From VXNE01 sp964518405 (GTDB lineage Bacteria > Pseudomonadota > Gammaproteobacteria > Pseudomonadales > Azotimanducaceae), in the NCBI GenBank assembly GCA_964518405.1, contig CAZFGB010000044.1, positions 1 through 64,000 of the forward strand: DNA of 64,000 bases. Direction: 5' to 3'. How positions within the stretch are numbered: the stretch's first letter is position 1; each line of letters begins with the position of its first letter. Position numbers and translations under genes: made by a program. Of this stretch, positions 41,428 through 49,243 are shown piece by piece. Below the pieces are notes generated by a model. That model had not been told where the DNA came from. It made no database searches and worked only from the letters and a program-made list of their open reading frames with translations.

Positions 41428-42636
41428 CTAAAGCAGGCTTCGCCCTCGCTTCGCCGCCAACCGCAGCCTCAAGGCATTCAGCCGAATGAACCCGGCCGCG
41501 TCGTCCTGGCGATACGCGCCGCCGTCGTCCTCGAACGTGGCTACGTCGGCGTCGTAGAGGCTGTCGTCCGACCACCTGCCGACGACGGAAACGCCGCCTT
41601 TGTAGAGCTTGAGACGGACGCGGCCGTTGACGACATCTTGGGAGGCGTCGATCAGCGCCTGCATCACGCGGCGCTCCGGGGACCACCAGTAGCCGTTGTA
41701 GATGAGCTTCGCGTAGCGGGGCATGAGTTCGTCGCGCAGGTGCATGACTTCGCGGTCCATGGTGATCGACTCCATGGCGCGGTGGGCCTTCAGCAGGATC
41801 GTGCCGCCGGGCGTCTCGTAGCAGCCTCTCGACTTCATGCCGACATAGCGATTCTCGACGATGTCGCTGCGGCCGACGCCATGGGCGCCGCCGGTCTCGT
41901 TCAGGCGCGCGAGCACGCGCGCCGGCGTCATCGCTTCGCCGTTGAGCGCGACCGCATCGCCGTTCAGGTATTCGAGCTCGATGTGCTCCGGGGCGTCCGG
42001 GGCGTCCTCGGGTGCGACGGTCCAGCGCCACATCGCCGGGTTCGGCGCCGCGCCGGGATCTTCGAGTTCGCCGCCTTCGTAGGAGATGTGCAGCAGGTTC
42101 GCGTCCATGGAGTAGGGCGACTTCTCGCCGGCCTTGCTGAAATCGACAGGAATCTGGCGCTCGGCGCAGTACTCCATCAACGCTTCGCGCGAGGTGAGGT
42201 CCCACTCGCGCCAGGGTGAGATGACCTTGATATCCGGATCCAGCGCATAAGCGCCGAGTTCGAACCGCACCTGGTCGTTTCCCTTTCCCGTCGCGCCGTG
42301 GGAGACCGCTTCGGCGCCGGTTTCCGCCGCGATTTCGACCAGGCGCTTGGCGATGAGCGGCCGGGCGATGCTGGTGCCCAAGAGGTACTCGCCCTCGTAG
42401 ATCGTGTTGGCGCGGAACATCGGATAGACGAAGTCGGCCGCGAACTCTTCGGTCAGGTTCTCGATGTAGATTTCCCGCACGCCAAGCGCTTTTGCCTTGG
42501 CGCGGGCAGGCTCGACCTCTTCACCCTGGCCGATGTCCGCCGTGAATGTCACCACTTCGGCCGCATAGGTCTCCTGCAGCCAATGGCAGATGACCGACGT
42601 GTCCAGGCCGCCGGAGTAAGCAAGCACGATCTTCAC
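41428..42636 (-). CDS. argG: Argininosuccinate synthase
   Basis: Joins citrulline and aspartate with ATP in arginine biosynthesis. The N-type ATP pyrophosphatase loop VLAYSGGLDTS begins at residue 4; EAVSHGATGKGNDQVRFE and VNGRVRLKLYKGGVSVVGR are diagnostic. It has 402 residues, as in the standard family. The start is the GTG at 42636; no in-frame ATG lies upstream. argH is not in this window, so it stands alone. About 250 bp without a gene separate it from amtB. Confidence 0.96.
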   Translation of the reverse strand: MKIVLAYSGGLDTSVICHWLQETYAAEVVTFTADIGQGEEVEPARAKAKALGVREIYIENLTEEFAADFVYPMFRANTIYEGEYLLGTSIARPLIAKRLVEIAAETGAEAVSHGATGKGNDQVRFELGAYALDPDIKVISPWREWDLTSREALMEYCAERQIPVDFSKAGEKSPYSMDANLLHISYEGGELEDPGAAPNPAMWRWTVAPEDAPDAPEHIELEYLNGDAVALNGEAMTPARVLARLNETGGAHGVGRSDIVENRYVGMKSRGCYETPGGTILLKAHRAMESITMDREVMHLRDELMPRYAKLIYNGYWWSPERRVMQALIDASQDVVNGRVRLKLYKGGVSVVGRWSDDSLYDADVATFEDDGGAYRQDDAAGFIRLNALRLRLAAKRGRSLL

Positions 42637-42885
42637 TGGCGCGCTCTCGGATTCAACGAAGACGCCATGGTAACGCAGCGGGGATACCCGCACTGATCGC
42701 CCAGGGCGGCGTGATCGTCGCCCTGATGGAAAATCTTGTGAAGCCGTCCCCGGATCGTTCCTGCGTGATCGCGCGGCGGCGCAACCTTCGACTTTCGGCG
42801 GCGAGTGTGAGCGCGGCGCGGGTCGCGGGACTACGGTCTGTCGCGCTCCGGCACCCAAGTCGGGCGCGAGACCGCGGGCGACCGA

Positions 42886-44190
42886 TCAGTTGTCGGCGCC
42901 GACCATTTCGCCGTGTTGGGTATAGTCCAGACCCTCGACTTCGTCGTCTTCGGTGACGCGCAGGCTGGTGAAGATCCTGATGCCGTAGAGGATGACGACG
43001 GTGCCGAGCGCGCTCCAGGCGCTCACGGCCAGAACGCCCTCGAACTGAATCCATATCTGCATGATGTTGCCTTCCACGGCACCGGCCGCGTTGCCGATCT
43101 CTTCGAGGGCGAATACTCCGGTCAGTATGGCGCCCAAGAAGCCGCCTACGCCGTGAATGCCGAATACGTCGAGTGCGTCGTCGTATCCGAGGCTGTACTT
43201 GAGCCAGGCGCACGCCCAGCAGCAGCTGAATCCGGCGAATACGCCGATGGCAAGCGCTCCCGCGGGCGATACGAAACCGGCGGCGGGCGTGATCGCGACA
43301 AGTCCGGCCACGGCGCCGGAGACGAGACCGAGGATGCTCGGCTTCTTGAGTATCCACCACTCGTACAGCATCCACGTCAGTCCCCCGGCGGCGGCGGATG
43401 TCTGTGTGACGAGCATGGCCAGGGCGGCGTTGCGGCTCGCTCCGAGCGCCGAACCCGCGCTGAAGCCGAACCAGCCGATCCATAGCAGCGACACGCCGAT
43501 GACGCTGAACAGCGGATTGTGGGGCGCCATGTTTTCGGCGCCGTAACCCTTGCGCTTGCCCACGATGAGGCAGGCGACCAAGCCGGCTACCCCGGCATTG
43601 ATGTGTACGATGGTGCCACCGGCGAAGTCCAGCACGCCCTGTTCCTTGAGAAAGCCCCCGCCCCATATCCAATGCACGACCGGCGCGTAGACGATGATGG
43701 ACCACAACGCGATGAACCACAGCATGACGGAGAATTTCATCCGGTCCGCGACGGCGCCGGTGATCAGAGCGGCCGTCACCACGCCGAACCCGAGTTGGAA
43801 CACGACATATAGCGCTTCGGGGAACGAGCCCCGGACCTCGTCCATGCTCAGATTGGCTAGAAGCAGGAGGTCGAGATTCCCGACGAACTCGTTGTCGCCG
43901 GAGAACGCGATACTGTAACCGACAATCATCCATACGACGGATACGAGGCAACAGATGGCGAAGCACTGGCCGGCGATGGACAGCATGTTCTTGCGTCGGA
44001 CCATGCCGCCATAAAACATGGCGATGCCGGGTACCGTCATCATCAGGCCGAGCACGGCTGCCATCAGCATCCACGCGGTATTGCCGCTGTCGATCCCCGA
44101 CGGGGCTTCGGCCGCCAACGCGGCGGGAGCGAAGAACCCGGACAGAATCAGTATTGCGGCGGCCGTCGGCTTCGCGTGCGTGAGTTTCAT
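42886..44190 (-). CDS. amtB: Ammonium transporter
   Basis: An inner-membrane ammonium channel of 434 residues with a signal-like N-terminus (AAILILSGFFAPAALAAEAP) and eleven predicted helices. The twin-His pore residues are in GGTIVHINAGVAGL and DVFGIHGVGGFLG; MFYGGMVRRKNML and WIGWFGFSAGSAL are family signatures. Most bacteria pair amtB with glnK, the PII regulator; no glnK lies beside it here. An 8-bp palindrome sits about 60 bp upstream. No clear sigma-54 (-24/-12) promoter was seen. Confidence 0.94.
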   Translation of the reverse strand: MKLTHAKPTAAAILILSGFFAPAALAAEAPSGIDSGNTAWMLMAAVLGLMMTVPGIAMFYGGMVRRKNMLSIAGQCFAICCLVSVVWMIVGYSIAFSGDNEFVGNLDLLLLANLSMDEVRGSFPEALYVVFQLGFGVVTAALITGAVADRMKFSVMLWFIALWSIIVYAPVVHWIWGGGFLKEQGVLDFAGGTIVHINAGVAGLVACLIVGKRKGYGAENMAPHNPLFSVIGVSLLWIGWFGFSAGSALGASRNAALAMLVTQTSAAAGGLTWMLYEWWILKKPSILGLVSGAVAGLVAITPAAGFVSPAGALAIGVFAGFSCCWACAWLKYSLGYDDALDVFGIHGVGGFLGAILTGVFALEEIGNAAGAVEGNIMQIWIQFEGVLAVSAWSALGTVVILYGIRIFTSLRVTEDDEVEGLDYTQHGEMVGADN

Positions 44191-44250
44191 TGGACCTTGT
44201 TTCCTTGGCTGGCCCGTTTGCGGACCGGATGATCGAAGGTAGCGAGTCGC

Positions 44251-44276
44251 TAACGCGCTCGTGAGTTGGCGCGTTA
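44251..44276. promoter_or_regulatory. Hairpin upstream of amtB / downstream of the roadblock gene
   Basis: TAACGCGC-N10-GCGCGTTA, a perfect 8-bp inverted repeat in the 91-bp gap. It has no T-run, so a protein-binding site is as likely as a terminator. Confidence 0.3.
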
Positions 44277-44281
44277 TCGAG

Positions 44282-45169
44282 TCATGAACGACGTCGCCTC
44301 CTGCTGTTCCCTCTTTCGTCCCCCGGTCGCTTGAAGAACATCCTCGCGCGCGGTCCTGACGGGACAGGGCTGGGAGCGCTTTTTTCCGCGGCTGTTGAGT
44401 CGCCGGCGGTTTGGGTGCTCGACTCGAGCGTCTCGGATGACATCGGGGGTCCGGCAGCAGGAGCGGTCGGTTCTCTCGGCAAAAGCTCGGGCGCAGGCCC
44501 TTCGGGGACATGGGTTTGCGGGGCGCTGGAAGCCCGAGCGAGCGATGCGCCGTTGCGCTCCGACTCAGGTTCGACTCCAGCATCCGCCCGCGGCGGCACT
44601 TCGGGGGTCCAATCGCGGGCAACTTCGCGCTCGCGCTGCTGCCGCACGTCAAATGCGATGTCGCGCTCCGGTCGTCGTGGCGCCTCCGGTCGTTTTTGCG
44701 CCGGGGATGCCTCCGACGGTTCTTCGCGAGGTCGGAACGTCGGATTGACGGCGGGAGCAGCTGTGCGTGAGGATATCTCTTCCAGCCGTCTGACCGCGTG
44801 GTGAACGGCCAACAGTCCCATCCCCAAGCTGACGTTCCTGTTCGTGACCAGGATGAAGATCACATGGTCCCAGCCGGGCACGGCGGACATGAACTGGTAG
44901 GTAGTGCTGGTCGTCAACTGGACTTCACGCACGAATCCGTCGGACGAGCCGTGATCCCGCGACAGCGAACGCTCGAAATTGAGCGCGAGTTTGCCGCGAA
45001 ACAGGTCGATTCCGACATGGGACACCAAAGTGATCATGTTCCCGTTCATGATCGTTCCGGCACGGTACTCGGCGGCCAGCGGCAGGCCGGTTTCAAGATC
45101 TGCAAGGACGCACCCCAAGGAACCCTCCATGTCGTCCATGACTTCTTGGCAAACGGTCTGCAGGTCCAT
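44282..45169 (-). CDS. Roadblock/LC7-domain protein with disordered tail
   Basis: A 295-residue protein. Residues 1-115 form a roadblock/LC7 domain (VMDDMEGSLGCVLADLETGL, NGNMITLVSHVGIDLF), as in MglB-like GTPase-activating or scaffold proteins. The rest is Pro/Glu/Arg/Ser-rich, low-complexity and probably disordered, ending in RRRRRS. No Ras-like GTPase partner is adjacent. The start is the ATG at 45169 with AGGAGATTGAG upstream. It sits 250 bp downstream of the large TonB-like gene on the same strand. Confidence 0.75.
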   Translation of the reverse strand: MDLQTVCQEVMDDMEGSLGCVLADLETGLPLAAEYRAGTIMNGNMITLVSHVGIDLFRGKLALNFERSLSRDHGSSDGFVREVQLTTSTTYQFMSAVPGWDHVIFILVTNRNVSLGMGLLAVHHAVRRLEEISSRTAAPAVNPTFRPREEPSEASPAQKRPEAPRRPERDIAFDVRQQREREVARDWTPEVPPRADAGVEPESERNGASLARASSAPQTHVPEGPAPELLPREPTAPAAGPPMSSETLESSTQTAGDSTAAEKSAPSPVPSGPRARMFFKRPGDERGNSRRRRRS

Positions 45170-45418
45170 CTCAATCTCCTGCGGACGGCGCGACGCCATT
45201 GCACCGCCCGAACTTTCAGCCTACGAATGATGCATCCTTAACGGGTCATCCGCAACCTCCTTGCTCCTTCCTTGCCTTGCGCAGGGCGATGGCGCGCGTT
45301 GTTGGTCTGGCGGTGGCCGCGATGTTGCGGCCTGTGCGGGACTTGAGCGCGCGGCGCACCCCGCGCCGAAACGAGCAGCGACTCGGTTCAGTTGCTTCCG
45401 GGACGCAACACTCAGGAC

Positions 45419-47269
45419 TCAGTCGTAGCGGAACTCGAACGTGACCGACCGCTCTTGCCGTCTGGAGCATGCGCCGTCGTCCTCGAATTCGAATACCCAG
45501 TTCCTGACCAACCGCATCGCGGTATCGGCGAAAAGGCCTAGGGAGCGCGGTCGCTGAGCGGTGGATTCCTCGGCGATGAACGCGATCTGCTCGTCAACGG
45601 TAGCGCCCGTTTCGTCCAGCAAGTACCTGACTGCGACGGTGGCGGAACCATAGTTCATCCGCCTGCGCCCCGGGTAGATGTCCTGGGCGGATTCGGCGCG
45701 GAACCTTGGCATCAGAGTCGCGTCGCATGGCGGCAGTTCCATCTCGGCCGACCCATCGGTCGCCAGGGCGAGCTGCCCGAAAGATTCGCGTTCGAACGTA
45801 TCGTCGGCGTCGGATGCGTCCGGCAGTTCGGCGACTTCGGGCGGCGCCGGCGTTACGTCCTCAGCCGGTTCTTCCGCTGCAGTTTCGGGCGCTTCCGATG
45901 CGATGTCGGGGTCGGGCGCTTCCGGCGCAACGTCAGAGTCGGGCGCTTCCGATGCGATGTCGGGCATTTCCGACGCAACGTCAGAGTCGGGCACTTCCGG
46001 TTCAATGTCTCGTACTTCCGCTGCAATATCGCGCGCTTCCGCTTGCCGCGCGTCGAGCTGTTCTCTCCGGTCGACCAGCGATTGCTGTTGTCGCCGCAGT
46101 CCGGCCGCAAGCTCGGGTTGCGCCTTGGGGGCGGCGTTGGTCCGCGCCCGTTCTTCGGCGAGCTTGCGCAGTTCCTCTTCCAGCGCCTCTCTTTCCCGCT
46201 GCACTTCCGCCAGCATCTGTTGCGCTTCCGCGCGTTCCTGCTCGATTCGCTCGCGCTCCAGGGCCGCGAGTTCTTCCGGCGTCAACCTGTCCATTACGGA
46301 TTCCGCCGCATAGGCGGGCAGGACCGGCTGGTCCTCGAATGTCAACTGCGCGTCCGCGAAATACGCGTGCCAGAACGCTTGGTGCGCGCGTTTCGGGCGG
46401 GGGTGGTCGGTGAGGTCGACCCGCGGCAGATAGTAGACCCGCACGGCCATGTCGGACACCGATGGACTTCTGCCCATGCGCGCCGCCTGCGCCGCACGCG
46501 CCGCGGCGAAATCTGCGAAGTCCCACTCGGTCCATTCGAGGTCCAGGTGCGAATACCAGACGGCGTGCTGCATCATGTCGGAGAACACGTATATCGTCCG
46601 CGGTCCGGATCCTTCGGATAACTCGATGGCCGTATCCTCCAGCGCCTCGATCAGGTACGAGTTGGTGATCGGCGTCGCGGCCTGATTTCTCGCCAGCGCG
46701 TCGACGCGTTTGTTCAACGCGTCTCGGCGGAGGCAGAAGCGCTCCGCCGTTTCGCGCAGGGAGGAGGAAAGCTGCGCCGGCAGGTCGTCGCAGTCCCGCA
46801 ACGTGTTGCCTTGGTCCTTGGCCGTCCCGACCTGCAGGTCGGCGTTGTCGTAGGGTTTGCAGATCCGGTCGAGCGGCAGCCGGGGCGCCCGAGGGTCCGC
46901 CGACAGCGCGAATACTCGGAGTTCGGTGTTGGCGCCGAGGCGCAGGCTCACGTCGCGCAGCACCTCGCCCGGCAATGACAGGTTCGCTTCATCCATCGGC
47001 TTGCGGAAGTCGAGCAGGACAACGGCGCGGCCGGCCGACCCGTCGGGCGCGAGCGCGCACAAATCGCCGTCCAACTCGTGTTCGGAGTTGGGACGGCTGA
47101 AGAAAACAAGTACGCCGGACAAGGCGACGGCGACCAGAAGCGGTGGAATCAGCAGCAGGAAGTACCGCCTCTTGCCACCTGGCCTTCTCGGACCGAGAGT
47201 TTCCGCCAAGCGATTGCCTTCTGCGATCGTTACATTTTTATGATGGGCGATTTGGCGGCTAATTGGCAA
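45419..47269 (-). CDS. Membrane-anchored protein with VWA-like, coiled-coil, acidic-repeat and TonB-like regions
   Basis: About 616 residues. One N-terminal membrane anchor (YFLLLIPPLLVAVALSGVLV, from about 36) puts the rest in the periplasm. A VWA-like region (AVVLLDFRKPMDE, TIYVFSDMMQHAVW) spans about 80-300; a coiled coil rich in Glu, Arg and Gln spans about 325-415. An acidic repeat (DSDVASE/APEAPD type) spans about 420-470, and the C-terminus (NYGSATVAVRYLLDETGATV) resembles the TonB C-terminal domain. No ExbB/ExbD is near. The start is unclear (TTG 47269 is the only upstream option). Confidence 0.6.
   Translation of the reverse strand: MPISRQIAHHKNVTIAEGNRLAETLGPRRPGGKRRYFLLLIPPLLVAVALSGVLVFFSRPNSEHELDGDLCALAPDGSAGRAVVLLDFRKPMDEANLSLPGEVLRDVSLRLGANTELRVFALSADPRAPRLPLDRICKPYDNADLQVGTAKDQGNTLRDCDDLPAQLSSSLRETAERFCLRRDALNKRVDALARNQAATPITNSYLIEALEDTAIELSEGSGPRTIYVFSDMMQHAVWYSHLDLEWTEWDFADFAAARAAQAARMGRSPSVSDMAVRVYYLPRVDLTDHPRPKRAHQAFWHAYFADAQLTFEDQPVLPAYAAESVMDRLTPEELAALERERIEQERAEAQQMLAEVQREREALEEELRKLAEERARTNAAPKAQPELAAGLRRQQQSLVDRREQLDARQAEARDIAAEVRDIEPEVPDSDVASEMPDIASEAPDSDVAPEAPDPDIASEAPETAAEEPAEDVTPAPPEVAELPDASDADDTFERESFGQLALATDGSAEMELPPCDATLMPRFRAESAQDIYPGRRRMNYGSATVAVRYLLDETGATVDEQIAFIAEESTAQRPRSLGLFADTAMRLVRNWVFEFEDDGACSRRQERSVTFEFRYD
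45890..46042 (-). repeat. Tandem imperfect repeats coding an acidic linker
   Basis: Direct imperfect repeats of roughly 30-60 bases inside the TonB-like gene (plus-strand core GGGCGCTTCCGATGCGATGT and variants). They encode repeating Asp/Glu/Pro/Ala/Ser blocks. Copy number variation by slippage is likely here. Confidence 0.6.
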
Positions 47270-47316
47270 CCCGACATCGGTGCAGCGCGGCGGGTTACGC
47301 GCGGCCTACTCGGCAC

Positions 47317-47886
47317 TCACGTCTTCGGCAGGGTGACGCCGCGCTGTCCCTGATACTTCCCTCCCCGGTCCCTGTAGCTGGTTTCACATCGTTCGTCCGA
47401 CTGAAAGAACAGCAGTTGAGCCACGCCCTCGTTCGCGTAGATTTTCGCGGGCAGGTTGGTCGTGTTGGAGAATTCGAGCGTCACGTGGCCCTCCCACTCC
47501 GGCTCTAGCGGGGTGACGTTGACGATAATTCCGCAGCGCGCGTAGGTGGACTTGCCCACGCACAGGGTCAGGACATCTCGCGGAATACGGAAATACTCGA
47601 CCGTGCTGGCGAGCGCGAAGGAATTGGGCGGTACGATGCAGCTACTGTTCTTCACGTCCACGAAACTGCGCTCGTCGAACGCCTTGGGGTCCACGGTGGC
47701 GGAGAAGATGTTGGTGAACACCTTGAACGCGGGCGCGCAGCGGACATCGTAGCCGTAACTGGAGGTCCCGTAGGAAATGACGCCGACGCCGGCGTCGCTG
47801 CGGCGAACCTGGCGCGGTTCGAACGGCTCGATCATGCCGTGTTCGCGCGCCATATCGCGAATCCAGCGGTCGGACTTGATGCTCAT
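47317..47886 (-). CDS. dcd: dCTP deaminase
   Basis: Makes dUTP from dCTP for thymidylate synthesis. The trimeric dUTPase-like fold shows SIKSDRWIRDMA at the N-terminus, SYGYDVRCAP, the active-site block GKSTYARCGIIVNVTPLEP with the catalytic Glu, and the C-terminal GKYQGQRGVTLPKT that closes over the active site. It has 189 residues, the monofunctional size. The ATG overlaps the apbC stop (ATGA), the usual apbC-dcd arrangement. Confidence 0.95.
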   Translation of the reverse strand: MSIKSDRWIRDMAREHGMIEPFEPRQVRRSDAGVGVISYGTSSYGYDVRCAPAFKVFTNIFSATVDPKAFDERSFVDVKNSSCIVPPNSFALASTVEYFRIPRDVLTLCVGKSTYARCGIIVNVTPLEPEWEGHVTLEFSNTTNLPAKIYANEGVAQLLFFQSDERCETSYRDRGGKYQGQRGVTLPKT

Positions 47887-48929
47887 GCATCGTCCATTCG
47901 GATGGTGGGCCGCGGCGCCTGGGAGGCCACCACGCGCCACAACGCGGCTGCGGCGCGGCGTGCGCAGTCGATGTAGTTGCGGGCGATCTCGCTGTCGGGT
48001 TCGGCGGCGACAGTCGGTCGGCCGCCGTCCGCCTGCTCCCGTATTCCGGTTGTCAGCGGCAGCGTCCCCAGCAACTCGACGCCATATTCTTCGGCGACGC
48101 GCGCGCCGCCGCCGGCGCCGAACAGGTGGTGACGTTGGCCGCAGCCGTCGCAGACGAAGTAGCTCATGTTCTCGACGATCCCGAGGATCGGTATGTTGAC
48201 CTTGGAGAACATCTCGATGCCCTTCCTGGCGTCTGCGAGCGCGATGTCCTGGGGAGTGGTGACGATGACGGCGCCGCCAACGGGAGCGGACTGCGACAGG
48301 GTAAGCTGGATGTCGCCGGTGCCGGGAGGCATGTCGACCACGAGGTAGTCAAGATCACCCCAGGCCGACTGATCCAAAAGCTGCCTCAAGGCCCCCGAAA
48401 CCATCGGGCCGCGCCACACCATCGGCGTCCCGTCGGTCACCAGCATGCTCATGGACATGGCCTCGATGCCGTGCGCCTTGATCGGGACGAAAAAGCGTTC
48501 ATCCCGCACCTCGGGCCGATGCCCATCGGCCACGCCGAGCATGATGCCCTGGCTCGGGCCATAGATGTCGGCGTCGAGAATGCCGGTCCTGGCGCCGAGG
48601 CGGTCAAGGGCCAGGGCAAGGTTGACCGCGGTAGTGGATTTTCCGACGCCGCCCTTGCCGGAGGCCACGGCGATAATGTTTTTCGCGCCGGGGATGCCGC
48701 GCGCCTCGGGTGCGCGGAATTCGAGGTCGAGGACGGTATCTTCGCCCACCCACTCCGAGACGGCGCGCGCGTACTCTTCTTCGGACCCCCCGAACGGATA
48801 TCCGAGACGCACCTGGGCGTGCCATTCGCCATCCAGCTTCGCCATGCGCCGGACCGCGCCCAGTTCGCCCCAGGTCGCGGACAGAACCGGATCCCGGAAT
48901 GCCGGGAGGGGCCGTCCTTTCGCCGCCAT
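47883..48929 (-). CDS. apbC: Iron-sulfur cluster carrier, Mrp/ApbC family
   Basis: A 348-residue P-loop NTPase that carries Fe-S clusters to apoproteins. Deviant Walker A GKGGVGKSTTAVNLALAL, VVDMPPGTGDIQLTL and the cluster region SYFVCDGCGQRHHLFG are present; here the spacing is Cys-x-x-Cys with DG between, a change from the common CPxC. The start at 48929 (MAAKGRPLPAF) keeps the short N-terminal domain. It is divergent from metG, as in many gammaproteobacteria, and coupled to dcd. Confidence 0.93.
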   Translation of the reverse strand: MAAKGRPLPAFRDPVLSATWGELGAVRRMAKLDGEWHAQVRLGYPFGGSEEEYARAVSEWVGEDTVLDLEFRAPEARGIPGAKNIIAVASGKGGVGKSTTAVNLALALDRLGARTGILDADIYGPSQGIMLGVADGHRPEVRDERFFVPIKAHGIEAMSMSMLVTDGTPMVWRGPMVSGALRQLLDQSAWGDLDYLVVDMPPGTGDIQLTLSQSAPVGGAVIVTTPQDIALADARKGIEMFSKVNIPILGIVENMSYFVCDGCGQRHHLFGAGGGARVAEEYGVELLGTLPLTTGIREQADGGRPTVAAEPDSEIARNYIDCARRAAAALWRVVASQAPRPTIRMDDA

Positions 48930-49106
48930 TTTCCGCGCCCCGCGCCCTGTCGGCGCCGATAAAGGGCAGCGATTATAGGGTATATTGCCCGCCGCACCCG
49001 AACCCTCAAGATGCGTAACCGGCTGTAGGCTCCCGCCATGACTCTCGCCATCAACAGAGGCGCTCTCCGTGCCCCGCAGCCGTCGGCTTGGGTGCCGGAT
49101 TCTGTC

Positions 49107-49221
49107 TCGCGAGGGGCACCCCCTCGGGCACTTTCCCATGCGAGGGACACCCTTGTGCGCCCGGGGCTGAAGGCTCTTTGCATGCGAGGGGCACCCCCTC
49201 GCGCTCCCCGGCTGAAGGCTC
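49107..49221 (+). repeat. Dispersed repeat family 2, cluster of three copies upstream of metG
   Basis: Three copies of a roughly 37-base unit, GCGAGGGGCACCCCCTCGCG followed by CTCC, GGGGCTGAAGGCTC: at about 49107-49135 (partial), 49140-49176 and 49184-49221. Its 5' half is an inverted repeat that can form a hairpin. All copies face the same way and leave an open frame into metG. A fourth copy is at 55016-55052 in rnfG. Confidence 0.7.
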
Positions 49222-49243
49222 TCCTGCGAGTGCCCCGCAGTCC

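Noticed and set aside
49088..49243. N-terminal extension of MetG from an in-frame start at 49088
   Set aside because: The 52 added residues are entirely repeat-encoded, and the known MetG N-terminus fits the ATG at 49244.
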